From positions 1-64,000 of the forward strand of contig SFDB01000005.1 of NCBI GenBank assembly GCA_004558825.1: DNA of 64,000 nt, read 5' to 3'. Position numbers and translations under genes: made by a program. The stretch is from Clostridiales bacterium. GTDB lineage: Bacteria > Bacillota > Clostridia > Christensenellales > CAG-138. Of the stretch, positions 44,199 to 52,612 are shown piece by piece. Position 1 is the stretch's first letter; each line of letters opens with the position of its first letter. The notes under the pieces are model-generated. The model saw only the letters and a list, made by a program, of their open reading frames with translations. It did no database searches and was not told where the DNA came from.

Positions 44199-45992
44199 AT
44201 GAACATCACAAAGGATATTGTTTATATAGGCGTGAACGACCATGACGTCGATTTGTTCGAGGGGCAGTACGTTGTTCCGAACGGAATGTCGTATAATTCT
44301 TACGTTATAATCGACGAGAAGATCGCGGTTCTTGACACCGTAGACGCTCATTTTACCCACGAATGGCTTGACAATCTCCAAAATGCGCTTGACGGACGCA
44401 GACCCGATTATCTCATAGTCCAGCACATGGAGCCCGACCATTCGGCAAACATTGCAAACTTCGCTGCGGCATACCCCGAAGCGCGCATAGTTGCGAATCA
44501 GAAAACGTTTGCGATGATAGAGAATTTTTTTGAGAATCTTAATATCGAGAGCAGGAAGGTCGTCGTAAAAAACGGCGAAACGCTTTCGCTCGGCTCCCAT
44601 GAGCTTACGTTTGTTTTCGCCCCCATGGTACACTGGCCCGAGGTCATGGTGACATACGACAGCAAGGACAAGGTGCTGTTCTCGGCCGACGGCTTCGGCA
44701 AGTTCGGCGCGCTCGACGTTGAAGAGGATTGGGCATGCGAAGCGAGGCGCTATTATATAGGCATTGTGGGCAAATACGGTGCGCAGGTACAGAATCTGCT
44801 TAAGAGCGCGTCGGCGCTTGACATCGAGATTATATGCCCGCTCCACGGCCCTGTTCTCAAGGAAAATCTCGGCTACTACCTTAACCTTTACAACATCTGG
44901 TCGTCGTACGCGGTCGAGTCCGAGGGCGTAATGATAGCATATACGTCGGTGTACGGAAACACGAAAAGGGCCGTCGCGATGCTCGCTGAGAAGCTCAAGG
45001 AAAAGGGCTGCCCCAAGGTTGTGGTGACGGATCTCGCGCGCTGTGACATGGCGGAAGCCGTCGAGGATGCGTTCCGCTACGGCAAGCTCGTGCTTGCGAC
45101 GACGACGTACAACGCCGATATTTTCCCGTTCATGCGCGAATTTATAGACCATCTTACCGAGCGCAACTATCAAAACCGTACGGTTGGCCTTATCGAGAAC
45201 GGCTCATGGGCGCCGCTTGCCGCGAAAATAATGAAGGAAAAGCTTGCGGACAGCAAGAACATAACTTGGCTTAATGCGTGCGTAAAGATAAAGTCTGCCG
45301 TCAAGGCCGAAAACATTGAGCAAATCGAGACAATGGCCGACGAGCTTTGCCGCGACTACATAGCGCGTTCGCCAGAGCTTGCGAATAAAAACGACATGTC
45401 GGCGCTGTTCAAGATAGGCTACGGCCTCTACGTCGTCACCTCGAACGACGGCAGGAAGGACAACGGCCTTATTGTTAATACGGTTTCGCAGGTCACGAAT
45501 ACGCCAAACCGCGTAGCGGTAACGATAAACAAAGAGAACTATTCTCATCACATTATCAAACAGACGGGAAAAATGAATCTCAACTGCCTGAGCACGGACG
45601 CGCCGTTTGCTGTATTCGAGACGTTCGGCTTCCACAGCGGACGCACGGTCGACAAGTTTGCGGGATGCACTCCTCTGCGCTCCGATAACGGTCTTGTTTT
45701 CCTGCCAAAATACATAAACGCGTTTATGTCGCTGGAGGTAGAGCAGTATGTCGATCTTGGCACGCACGGAATGTTTATATGCAGCGTTACCGAGGCGCGC
45801 GTCATAAGCGACCGTGAATCGATGACGTATGCATATTACTTTGCGAATGTGAAGCCGAAGCCCGAGCAGACAGGCAAGAAGGGCTTTGTGTGCAAGATAT
45901 GCGGCTACGTCTACGAGGGCGACGAGCTTCCCGAGGACTTTATATGCCCGCTTTGCAAGCATGGAGCGGTAGATTTCGAGCCGATAGGATAA
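44199..45992 (+). CDS. Four-domain flavodiiron protein (beta-lactamase fold, flavodoxin, flavin reductase, rubredoxin)
   Basis: About 597 residues from ATG 44199, with AAAGGAGG upstream. Domain order: metallo-beta-lactamase-like diiron domain (1-240), with ligands H76, E78, D80 and H81 in HMEPDH, H145 in VHWPEV, D164 in SADGFG and H216 in PLHGP; flavodoxin (about 247-395, AYTSVYGNTKRAV); a flavin-reductase-like domain (about 405-550, GLYVVTSNDGRKDNGLIVNT); and a C-terminal rubredoxin (CKICGYVYEG ... CPLC). All diiron ligands are intact, so it should reduce O2 to water, or NO to N2O. The extra domains let it take electrons directly from NAD(P)H, making it self-sufficient. The plain two-domain form is about 400 residues. 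Confidence 0.94.
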   Translation: MNITKDIVYIGVNDHDVDLFEGQYVVPNGMSYNSYVIIDEKIAVLDTVDAHFTHEWLDNLQNALDGRRPDYLIVQHMEPDHSANIANFAAAYPEARIVANQKTFAMIENFFENLNIESRKVVVKNGETLSLGSHELTFVFAPMVHWPEVMVTYDSKDKVLFSADGFGKFGALDVEEDWACEARRYYIGIVGKYGAQVQNLLKSASALDIEIICPLHGPVLKENLGYYLNLYNIWSSYAVESEGVMIAYTSVYGNTKRAVAMLAEKLKEKGCPKVVVTDLARCDMAEAVEDAFRYGKLVLATTTYNADIFPFMREFIDHLTERNYQNRTVGLIENGSWAPLAAKIMKEKLADSKNITWLNACVKIKSAVKAENIEQIETMADELCRDYIARSPELANKNDMSALFKIGYGLYVVTSNDGRKDNGLIVNTVSQVTNTPNRVAVTINKENYSHHIIKQTGKMNLNCLSTDAPFAVFETFGFHSGRTVDKFAGCTPLRSDNGLVFLPKYINAFMSLEVEQYVDLGTHGMFICSVTEARVISDRESMTYAYYFANVKPKPEQTGKKGFVCKICGYVYEGDELPEDFICPLCKHGAVDFEPIG

Positions 45993-46032
45993 CGGCGCCG
46001 GCGTATCATGCTTAAAGAATTGTAAATAGCAC

Positions 46033-46057
46033 AAAAGCCCCGTTCGGCTTCAGAACG
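46033..46057. terminator. Terminator of the flavodiiron gene
   Basis: GCCCCGTTC-GGCTTCA-GAACGGGGC, a perfect nine-base stem; preceded by A residues and followed by a weak T-run, so usable on both strands. Confidence 0.75.
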
Positions 46058-46059
46058 GG

Positions 46060-46250
46060 GCGTGCTTTATGATGGTCGGGCCTTTTTGCCACGAGAGTGA
46101 ACTCTCCCGGAAGGCGCGGGTCGTTCCAAGACGGATGCTCGTCGAAACGCTCGAGCGTAAATCCGCTTCCTGTCACGGCGTTGATTATTTCGCTTATCGT
46201 GTATTCTCTGAAGCTGCAATGTTTGCGCATGATGTCAAAAGAGGATTTGC
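46060..46250 (-). pseudogene. C-terminal remnant of a SAM-dependent methyltransferase
   Basis: The minus strand reads FREYTISEIINAVTGSGFTLERFDEHPSWNDPRLPGEFTLVAKR, which I recognise as the last 45 or so residues of a class I methyltransferase (YTISEIINAxxxxGF, then E-HPSW, then PGEFTLVAxK). The catalytic N-terminal domain with the SAM-binding glycine motif is absent; upstream the frame degenerates and runs into the promoter of the polyamine operon. So this is a fragment, not a working gene. Confidence 0.65.
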
Positions 46251-46322
46251 CAAAAAAAGCCCGTGCTAACCGTGCAATGCAGGCAGGTTGGCAATTTGGT
46301 GCGAAATATGTCAAAAACGTGA

Positions 46323-46351
46323 TTGACAATCGTGTATAAAGGTGCTTTAAT
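46323..46351 (+). promoter_or_regulatory. Promoter of the polyamine uptake operon
   Basis: -35 TTGACA (46323-46328), a 17-base spacer and -10 TTTAAT (46346-46351). Transcription should start near 46358, giving a leader of about 119 bases. Confidence 0.75.
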
Positions 46352-46368
46352 TACTACGCCGAATGTTT

Positions 46369-46436
46369 AGCAATCTTAAACTTGCGGCTAAGCCGACCTA
46401 TACGGCGCTTCGCTGTATAGAATGACTTAGATTGCT
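46369..46436 (+). ncRNA. Structured 5' leader, possible three-way junction
   Basis: P1 AGCAATCT (46369-46376)/AGATTGCT (46429-46436) closes two hairpins: CGGC-TAA-GCCG (46385-46395) and a ten-base stem CTATACGGCG-CTT-CGCTGTATAG (46398-46420, one G-U). It lies entirely within the predicted leader of the XRE-cupin/potABCD operon. It resembles none of the riboswitch classes I know; it could be a new cis-regulatory RNA, or a hairpin-type extragenic repeat caught in the leader. Confidence 0.4.
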
Positions 46437-46476
46437 GTTTAGTGCTGCATGGCGCATTGGACGGAGGAAACAGCGC

Positions 46477-47013
46477 ATGATGAGCATAGGAGACAAGATA
46501 AAGCGCCTCAGGCTGCGGCTCAACCTTACGCAGGAGGAGCTGGCTGACAGGACGGAGCTTTCAAAGGGATTCATATCCCAGCTTGAAAGAGATCTGACGT
46601 CGCCTTCGATAGCGACGCTTATGGACATACTCGAGGCGCTCGGGACGAACCTGAGCGAATTTTTCAGGGAGCAAAACGCCGAAAAGGTTGTTTTTACTCC
46701 CGATGATATGTTCGTTAAGGAGGACGAAAGGCATACGGTGCGCTGGCTTGTGCCGAATGCGCAGAAAAACGCGCTCGAGCCGATACTCGTCGAGATAGCG
46801 CCGGGCGGGAGCACCTATAAGGACGATCCTCACGAAGGGGAGGAGTTCGGATATGTGCTGTCGGGCGCGATAACGCTTATGCTCGGCGACGAGGCCTACA
46901 AGATAAAGAAGGGCGGAAGCTTCTGCTTTAAGCCCACAAGCGTTCACTATATATCAAATCTCGGCAAAAAAGAGGCGTCGGTGCTTTGGGTATCCACGCC
47001 GCCGAGCTTTTAA
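46477..47013 (+). CDS. XRE-family regulator with C-terminal cupin domain
   Basis: About 178 residues from ATG 46477, with GGAGG nine bases upstream. Helix-turn-helix (residues 3-60: IKRLRLRLNLTQEELADRTELSKGFISQLE), then a cupin (about 105-175: PHEGEEFGYVLSGAITLML, CFKPTSVHYISN). This is the PuuR-like layout in which the cupin is thought to sense a small molecule. Directly upstream of potABCD, with 21 bp between, as in many Bacillota, so it probably controls polyamine uptake. Confidence 0.92.
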   Translation: MMSIGDKIKRLRLRLNLTQEELADRTELSKGFISQLERDLTSPSIATLMDILEALGTNLSEFFREQNAEKVVFTPDDMFVKEDERHTVRWLVPNAQKNALEPILVEIAPGGSTYKDDPHEGEEFGYVLSGAITLMLGDEAYKIKKGGSFCFKPTSVHYISNLGKKEASVLWVSTPPSF

Positions 47014-47034
47014 TGAACTTCGGGGGTGTATGGG

Positions 47035-48417
47035 ATGGAAAACAACCGCTTAATCGAGCTGAAAAACGTATCGAAGGAATTTGACGGCGAGCTGGCGCTC
47101 AACGACGTTTCGCTCTATGTGCGCGACGGCGAGTTCCTGACGCTTCTCGGGCCGTCGGGCTGCGGCAAAACAACGCTGCTGAGGATAATCGCGGGCTTTA
47201 CCGTGCCGACGTCCGGCAAGGTAATTATGGCGGGCGAGGATATGAGCCGCGTTCCGCCGCATAAGCGCAAGGTAAACACCGTGTTCCAAAAATATGCGCT
47301 TTTTCCGCATCTCAACGTGTTCGACAACGTTGCGTTCGGCTTGAAAATAAAAAAGACGCCCAAGGCGGACATAGCGAGGCGTGTTGAGAAAATGCTGGAG
47401 CTTGTTAACCTGAAGGGCTACGGCAAAAGATACATAGACCAGCTTTCCGGCGGGCAGCAGCAGCGCGTGGCGATAGCGCGCGCGCTCGTGAACGAGCCAA
47501 AGGTGTTGCTTCTTGACGAACCGCTCGGCGCGCTAGATCTTAAGCTGCGCAAGGAGATGCAGGTTGAGCTTAAGCGTATGCAGCAGCAGCTCGGCATCAC
47601 GTTCATATACGTCACGCACGATCAGGAGGAGGCGCTTACGATGAGCGATACCATAGTCGTAATGCGCGACGGCGTGATACAGCAGATAGGAACGCCTACG
47701 GATATATATAACGAACCGAAGAATCCGTTTGTGGCGGATTTCATAGGCGAGAGCAACATTGTGCCCGCGCTGATGCTCGACGATTACAAGGTGCGTATGC
47801 GCGGCAATATTTTTGCGTGCGTCGATAAGGGCTTCGGCAGGAATAAAGAGGTCGACGCGGTGATAAGACCCGAGGACATAGATATTGTAGCCCCCGATGA
47901 GGCGCGCATAAAGGGTACGGTGGCGTCCGTGGTATTCATGGGCGTTCACTACGAGGTATGCGTCGATTGCGGCGGCTACGAATGGGTCGTGCATACAACG
48001 GACGCGGCGTATGTAGGCCAGCGTGTCGGCATATCGATACCGGCCGACGCTATCCATATAATGAAAAAAACGCGCTCCAACAACATATTCGACGCGGAGG
48101 TATGGCCGAGCGAGGGCATGGTTTATATCGACGGCATAGGTTTTGAGTGCGAAGGGCTTGACGGATACGAAAACAAGGATATCGCGCTTGCAGAAATATC
48201 GCCTGAAAGCGTTCGCCTTGTCGCGCCGCAGGATGCGAAGCTTACGGGAAGCGTAAAGGTATGCATGTTCATGGGAACCCACTATGAGATAACCGTCTCG
48301 TGCGAGGAGAACGACTGGATAGCGCACTCTAACGACTTCATGGAGGACGGCGAGGAGGTCGGGATACTCGTGGACGCGGCGAACATAAGGCTTGCAAAAA
48401 AGGAAGAAGAGGAGTAA
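47035..48417 (+). CDS. potA: Spermidine/putrescine ABC transporter ATPase PotA with duplicated C-terminal unit
   Basis: About 460 residues from ATG 47035 (MENNRLIELKNVSKEF), with GGGGGTG seven bases upstream. Walker A GPSGCGKTT, signature LSGGQQQRVAIARAL, Walker B LLLDEPLGALD, switch VTHDQEEALTMSD. PotA proteins usually have about 350-380 residues; here the TOBE-like regulatory unit occurs twice, at about 273-345 (IRPEDIDIVAPDEARIKG, FMGVHYEVCV) and 383-456 (ISPESVRLVAPQDAKLTG, FMGTHYEITV). Energises polyamine uptake with PotB, PotC and PotD. Confidence 0.95.
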   Translation: MENNRLIELKNVSKEFDGELALNDVSLYVRDGEFLTLLGPSGCGKTTLLRIIAGFTVPTSGKVIMAGEDMSRVPPHKRKVNTVFQKYALFPHLNVFDNVAFGLKIKKTPKADIARRVEKMLELVNLKGYGKRYIDQLSGGQQQRVAIARALVNEPKVLLLDEPLGALDLKLRKEMQVELKRMQQQLGITFIYVTHDQEEALTMSDTIVVMRDGVIQQIGTPTDIYNEPKNPFVADFIGESNIVPALMLDDYKVRMRGNIFACVDKGFGRNKEVDAVIRPEDIDIVAPDEARIKGTVASVVFMGVHYEVCVDCGGYEWVVHTTDAAYVGQRVGISIPADAIHIMKKTRSNNIFDAEVWPSEGMVYIDGIGFECEGLDGYENKDIALAEISPESVRLVAPQDAKLTGSVKVCMFMGTHYEITVSCEENDWIAHSNDFMEDGEEVGILVDAANIRLAKKEEEE

Positions 48418-48432
48418 ACGGAGGGCATACGC

Positions 48433-49239
48433 ATGAAACGCAGGATATTTGCCTACCCCTACATAGTATGGATGATACTGTTCATCGTTGCGCCGATGTT
48501 TTTCATCTTGTACTATGCGTTTACGGTGAACGGCTCGTTTACGCTGACGAAATTCTGGGCGACGATAAGCGACCCGCAGAATTACGAGGTGCTTTGGACA
48601 AGCGTCGTGATAGCTTTTAAGACGACTCTAATATGCCTTTTGCTCGGCTATCCGATAGCGTACATACTTTCAAATATGCGAAAATCTGTCGCGGCGTTCA
48701 TATCGGTGCTTTTCTTCGTGCCGATGTGGATGAACTTCGTGCTTCGCACATATGCGTGGCAGGCGATACTCGAGTACGCGCTGCCCGCGCTCTTCGGCTG
48801 GACCGATAAGACGCTGACGGGCACCGAGGCGGCGGTGCTGACCGTGCTTGTATATAACTTCCTGCCGTTTATGGTAATGCCGCTTTATAATACGCTTTCA
48901 AAGCTTGATAAAAGCCTTATCGAGGCGTCGAGGGATCTCGGGGCGGGCTCGTTCCATACGTTCACGCGCGTCGTGCTTCCTCTGTCGATACCGGGCATAG
49001 TTTCGGGCATAACCATGGTGTTTATACCGGCGATAACGGCGTTCAGCGTGCCCGTGCTCATAGGCAACGGCAACTATGACCTCTACGGCAACAAGATTGA
49101 CAGGGCGTTCAAAATACTTGCGGAATCCGACTATTCGACTGGCAGCACGCTTGCGCTTATACTGCTTGTGTGCGTGCTGATAAGCACCGTCATAATGAAC
49201 AGATTTGATAAAGAGCAGGCGGGAGGACAGCTTTGGTGA
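48433..49239 (+). CDS. potB: Spermidine/putrescine ABC transporter permease PotB
   Basis: A 268-residue permease with six helices. Begins IFAYPYIVWMILFIVAPMF; the EAA loop that docks PotA is EASRDLGAGSFHTFTRVVLPLSIPG. Its stop overlaps the potC start as GTGA. Confidence 0.95.
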   Translation: MKRRIFAYPYIVWMILFIVAPMFFILYYAFTVNGSFTLTKFWATISDPQNYEVLWTSVVIAFKTTLICLLLGYPIAYILSNMRKSVAAFISVLFFVPMWMNFVLRTYAWQAILEYALPALFGWTDKTLTGTEAAVLTVLVYNFLPFMVMPLYNTLSKLDKSLIEASRDLGAGSFHTFTRVVLPLSIPGIVSGITMVFIPAITAFSVPVLIGNGNYDLYGNKIDRAFKILAESDYSTGSTLALILLVCVLISTVIMNRFDKEQAGGQLW

Positions 49240-50108
49240 AAAAGATTGCATCGGGACTTAAATATGTATATCTCGGCCTTATGCTGTTTTTCCTGTATAT
49301 GCCGATAATCTACCTCATTGTGTTTTCGTTTAACGATTTTCCGACGGTGGGCAGGCGTATAAGCTATGCGAATCTCGGCAAGTGGAGCGGGTTCTCGCTC
49401 GACAACTATCTGCGGCTTTTTACGGGCGATTCGGTCGAGCCGCTTCTTCTGACGCTGCGGGTGGCGGTGGTGTCAAGCGTGCTTGCGACGCTCGTCGGCA
49501 CGGCGGCGGCCATAGGGATTAACTCAATGAAAAAGCGCTCGCGCAGCCTCGTGCTGAACGTTTCGCAGCTTCCCATGGTGAACCCCGATCTCGTGACGGG
49601 CATTACGTTTATGATGCTTTTCGCGTTTGTGAATTCGCTTCTTGTGAAGCTTGGCATGAGCCAGATGGGCGACTATGTTAAGCTTCTTATTGCCCACATA
49701 TCCTTCAGCATACCTTACGTCATTTTTTCGGTTATGCCGAGGCTGAAGCAGAGCTCCAACCTGCTTTATGAGGCGGCGATGGATCTTGGCTGTTCGCCGA
49801 CGAGAGCGCTTTGGAAGGTCGTAATACCCGACATAATGCCCGGCATTACATCGGGCTTCATAATGGCGCTAACGATGTCGCTCGACGACTTCGTGGTAAG
49901 CTATTTTGTATCGAGCCTGAGCAGCACATTGAGCGTGCACATATATTCGGCGGCGCAGAAGCCCTACGGCGTAAACCCCGCGCTTGCGACGATAATATTC
50001 ATACCGCTCGTTGCCATGCTCCTTATAGTCAATCTCAGGCGTATCCGCAAGGAGCGTGAATATGAGATACAAAACAAAAAGGTCAAAATGAAAAACGGAG
50101 GTAGATAA
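49236..50108 (+). CDS. potC: Spermidine/putrescine ABC transporter permease PotC
   Basis: About 290 residues from GTG 49236, chosen over TTG 49233 because of the GTGA overlap with potB and a nine-base spacing from GGAGG (49222-49226). Six helices; EAA loop EAAMDLGCSPTRALWKVVIPDIMPG; SLDDFVVSYFVS is typical of PotC. Confidence 0.95.
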   Translation: MKKIASGLKYVYLGLMLFFLYMPIIYLIVFSFNDFPTVGRRISYANLGKWSGFSLDNYLRLFTGDSVEPLLLTLRVAVVSSVLATLVGTAAAIGINSMKKRSRSLVLNVSQLPMVNPDLVTGITFMMLFAFVNSLLVKLGMSQMGDYVKLLIAHISFSIPYVIFSVMPRLKQSSNLLYEAAMDLGCSPTRALWKVVIPDIMPGITSGFIMALTMSLDDFVVSYFVSSLSSTLSVHIYSAAQKPYGVNPALATIIFIPLVAMLLIVNLRRIRKEREYEIQNKKVKMKNGGR

Positions 50109-50109
50109 C

Positions 50110-51213
50110 ATGAAAAAGGTTATCATTATTGCGATGTGCATGTGTATGCTTTTCGCGCTTTCCTGCGCACCGGGCGGCATCCGCGGTGACGAAGACGGCG
50201 AGCTTTACGCCGACGGCGACCAGTATGAATACATTGGCGGCGAGCTGAACGTACTCAACTGGGGCGAGTATATCGATCCCGAGCTTATAGACCTCTTTGA
50301 GGAAGAAACGGGCGTAAAGGTCAACTATATCGAGATGACAAGCAATGAGGAGATGCTCATAAAGCTGCGCTCACCCGACTGTGTGTACGATATGTGCTTC
50401 CCGTCCGACTATATAATCGAGAAGCTCATCGCGTCTGATATGCTTTACCCTCTCGATAAGGAAAAAATACCGAATATAAAGAATATAGACCAAAAGATGC
50501 TCGACATCACCGACACGTTTGACGCGGGCAATACATATTCCGTGCCATATATGTGGGGTACGGTCGGCATACTCTATAACAAGACGCTCGTTGATGAGCC
50601 TGTAACGAGCTGGAACATACTTTGGGATGAGAAGTACGCGGGTCAGATATGGATGTATGACAGCCTGCGCGACTCGATAGCGGTATCGCTGCTTCGTCTC
50701 GGTTATGACATAAATACCCGCAGCGAGGAGGAAGTCGCAAAGGCGCGCGATGAGCTGATTGCCCAGAAACCGCTCACGAAGGGCTATGGCACAGACAACA
50801 TTCGTACATCCATGATAAACGGCAAGGCAGCGCTGGCGGTAATATATTCGGGCGATGCGTTCTGCTGCATAGACCAGAATCCGGACCTTGACTTCGCCGT
50901 CCCCGAGGAGGGCTCGAACGTATGGTTTGACAATGTAGTTATACCCAAGACGGCAAAGAACATAGAGGCGGCCCATGCATTCATAAACTTCCTCAACGAC
51001 GCCAAGATTGCCGCGCGCAACACGGAGTTCATCTATTATTCGACGCCGAATGCCGGCGCGATGGCTCTGCTTGACGACTACTTCACAAAGAACGAGACGT
51101 TTAATCCATCCGACGAAACGCTTGCGCGCTGTACGATTTTCCATGATCTCGGCGATTTCATCGAGGTATTCAACGCGGCGTGGGACAGCGTCAAGTCTGC
51201 GAAAGTCAACTGA
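50110..51213 (+). CDS. potD: Spermidine/putrescine-binding lipoprotein PotD
   Basis: A 367-residue type 2 periplasmic-binding-fold protein, lipidated in this Gram-positive context: signal MKKVIIIAMCMCMLFALSC with lipobox cysteine at residue 19. Mature part has ELNVLNWGEYIDPELI, FEEETGVKVNYIEM and YMWGTVGILYN, diagnostic of polyamine-binding PotD/PotF. An acidic spacer follows the cysteine. One base separates it from potC. Ends with the terminator at 51234-51267. Confidence 0.95.
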   Translation: MKKVIIIAMCMCMLFALSCAPGGIRGDEDGELYADGDQYEYIGGELNVLNWGEYIDPELIDLFEEETGVKVNYIEMTSNEEMLIKLRSPDCVYDMCFPSDYIIEKLIASDMLYPLDKEKIPNIKNIDQKMLDITDTFDAGNTYSVPYMWGTVGILYNKTLVDEPVTSWNILWDEKYAGQIWMYDSLRDSIAVSLLRLGYDINTRSEEEVAKARDELIAQKPLTKGYGTDNIRTSMINGKAALAVIYSGDAFCCIDQNPDLDFAVPEEGSNVWFDNVVIPKTAKNIEAAHAFINFLNDAKIAARNTEFIYYSTPNAGAMALLDDYFTKNETFNPSDETLARCTIFHDLGDFIEVFNAAWDSVKSAKVN

Positions 51214-51233
51214 CGCGGACGCATAAATTAATT

Positions 51234-51267
51234 AAAAGCGGCAGGCATATGTACCTGCCGCTTTTTT
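51234..51267 (+). terminator. Intrinsic terminator of the pot operon
   Basis: AAAAGCGGCAGG-CATATGTA-CCTGCCGCTTTTTT: perfect stem plus six Ts. Confidence 0.93.
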
Positions 51268-51285
51268 GAGCTTCCACGCGCCGTA

Positions 51286-51314
51286 TTGCGGACGTATACC
51301 ATGTATGGTATAAT
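51286..51314 (+). promoter_or_regulatory. Promoter of the csoR-like operon
   Basis: -35 TTGCGG (51286-51291), a 17-base spacer and -10 TATAAT (51309-51314). An inverted repeat ATACCAT-GT-ATGGTAT (51296-51311) overlaps the spacer and -10. Confidence 0.8.
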
Positions 51315-51317
51315 GTG

Positions 51318-51338
51318 ATATCCCCCATAGGGGGATAT
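51318..51338. promoter_or_regulatory. CsoR-type operator
   Basis: Perfect inverted repeat ATATCCCCC-ATA-GGGGGATAT just downstream of the -10, covering the expected transcription start. G/C-tract palindromes flanked by AT are the known operator form for CsoR/RcnR-family repressors, so this is the likely self-regulation site. Confidence 0.88.
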
Positions 51339-51359
51339 TTATGAGGCAACGGAGGTTTT

Positions 51360-51638
51360 ATGGAACGCCGCGAACATCATCATGAAAGCACGAAAGCCGT
51401 GCTCAATAGACTTTCACGCGCGATAGGCCATCTTGAATCGGTAAAGCGCATGGTTGAGGAGGGGCGAGATTGCAGCGAGGTGCTTACGCAGCTAAGCGCC
51501 GTTAAGTCCGCTGTAAACAACGTCGGCAAGCTCGTTTTGCGCGACCACATAGAGCATTGCGTCGTAGATGCCGTCGCTACGGGCGATACGGAAACGATAG
51601 AGAAGCTTTCGGTTGCGATAGACAGGTTTATAAAATGA
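51360..51638 (+). CDS. CsoR/RcnR-family metal-sensing repressor
   Basis: A 92-residue all-helical DNA-binding protein. Metal-ligand pattern: C38 (EGRDCSEV), H63 and C67 (RDHIEHCVV), i.e. the Cys-His-Cys set of copper(I)-sensing CsoR proteins with the expected four-residue step between His and Cys. The N-terminus has a HHH run (6-8) that could add a ligand. Represses its own operon through the adjacent palindrome until metal binds. ACGGAGG upstream of the ATG. Overlaps the transporter gene as ATGA. A persulfide-sensing CstR role is less likely because the histidine is kept. Confidence 0.93.
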   Translation: MERREHHHESTKAVLNRLSRAIGHLESVKRMVEEGRDCSEVLTQLSAVKSAVNNVGKLVLRDHIEHCVVDAVATGDTETIEKLSVAIDRFIK

Positions 51639-52552
51639 AAGAAGGACACGATACGCAAAACGCGTGTTCAATATTGCTCGCAATAGCCGCCGCGGTGCTC
51701 TATGCGCTCAGCTCGCCTATCTCAAAGCTGCTCCTCAGAGACGGCGATATACCGCCGACGATGCTTGCGGGACTGCTGTATATCGGCGCGGGAGCGGGTA
51801 TGCTTATAATATACCTTATAAGCAGGCTGCTGAAAAGAAAGCCGAATGAACAGTCTGTAGGAAGGGGCGACTTAAGATATATTATAGCCATGGTCGCGCT
51901 TGACATCGCCGCACCGATACTGCTTATGCTCGGCTTGAGCTCCGCAGCGGCCGCGAACGTGTCGCTTCTGAACAATTTTGAGATTGTTGCGACTTCGCTG
52001 ATAGCGCTCGTTGTATTTAAGGAAGCGATATCGAAGCGTCTGTGGGCCGCGATAGCGCTCGTTACCGCCGCGAGCGCGCTCCTGTCGTTTGAGGACACGT
52101 CGAGCCTGACATTCTCATGGGGGTCGCTGCTCGTTATAGGCGCGTGCATATGCTGGGGCGTCGAAAACAATTGCACGCGCAGGCTGTCGTCAAAGGATCC
52201 GATGCAGATAGTCATCATAAAGGGGTTTTGCTCAGGCACAGGCTCTGTCGCCATATCGCTTTGCGTCGGTGAACGGATTGGGAACGGCGGCGCCGTGCCG
52301 ATAGCGCTGCTGCTGGGCTTTGCGGCGTACGGACTGAGCATCTTCTGCTACATATATGCCCAAAGGCGCCTTGGAGCGGCTAAAACGAGCGCATACTATG
52401 CCGTCGCACCGTTTATAGGAGCGATGCTTTCATTTATCATTTTCAAGGAGATGCCGTCCGTTAAATTCCTCATTACGCTTGCGATAATGGCGGCCGGCGT
52501 GTACTTTGCGTCGTTTGACGGCAAACGCGCCGCAGATGCTGATGCAACGTGA
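51635..52552 (+). CDS. EamA/DMT-family transporter
   Basis: About 305 residues from ATG 51635, with ten helices in two five-helix EamA repeats (ALSSPISKLLLRDGDIPPTMLAG and WGVENNCTRRLSSKDPMQIVIIKG open the halves). Members of this superfamily move metabolites, amino acids or drugs. Its coupling to a CsoR-type metal sensor suggests metal- or metal-stress-related export, but the family is not a known copper exporter, so the substrate is open. Confidence 0.87.
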   Translation: MKEGHDTQNACSILLAIAAAVLYALSSPISKLLLRDGDIPPTMLAGLLYIGAGAGMLIIYLISRLLKRKPNEQSVGRGDLRYIIAMVALDIAAPILLMLGLSSAAAANVSLLNNFEIVATSLIALVVFKEAISKRLWAAIALVTAASALLSFEDTSSLTFSWGSLLVIGACICWGVENNCTRRLSSKDPMQIVIIKGFCSGTGSVAISLCVGERIGNGGAVPIALLLGFAAYGLSIFCYIYAQRRLGAAKTSAYYAVAPFIGAMLSFIIFKEMPSVKFLITLAIMAAGVYFASFDGKRAADADAT

Positions 52553-52612
52553 AGTGACCTCAATCAGTCGGTGGTATCGCAGCGCCGCGTATGACAGCTT
52601 TATGTCTTAGAC

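Noticed and set aside
46012..46329. A complete 105-residue gene on the minus strand
   Set aside because: Only the middle matches a methyltransferase end; its N-terminus is promoter DNA of the pot operon and its C-terminus is the flavodiiron terminator, so it is a remnant.
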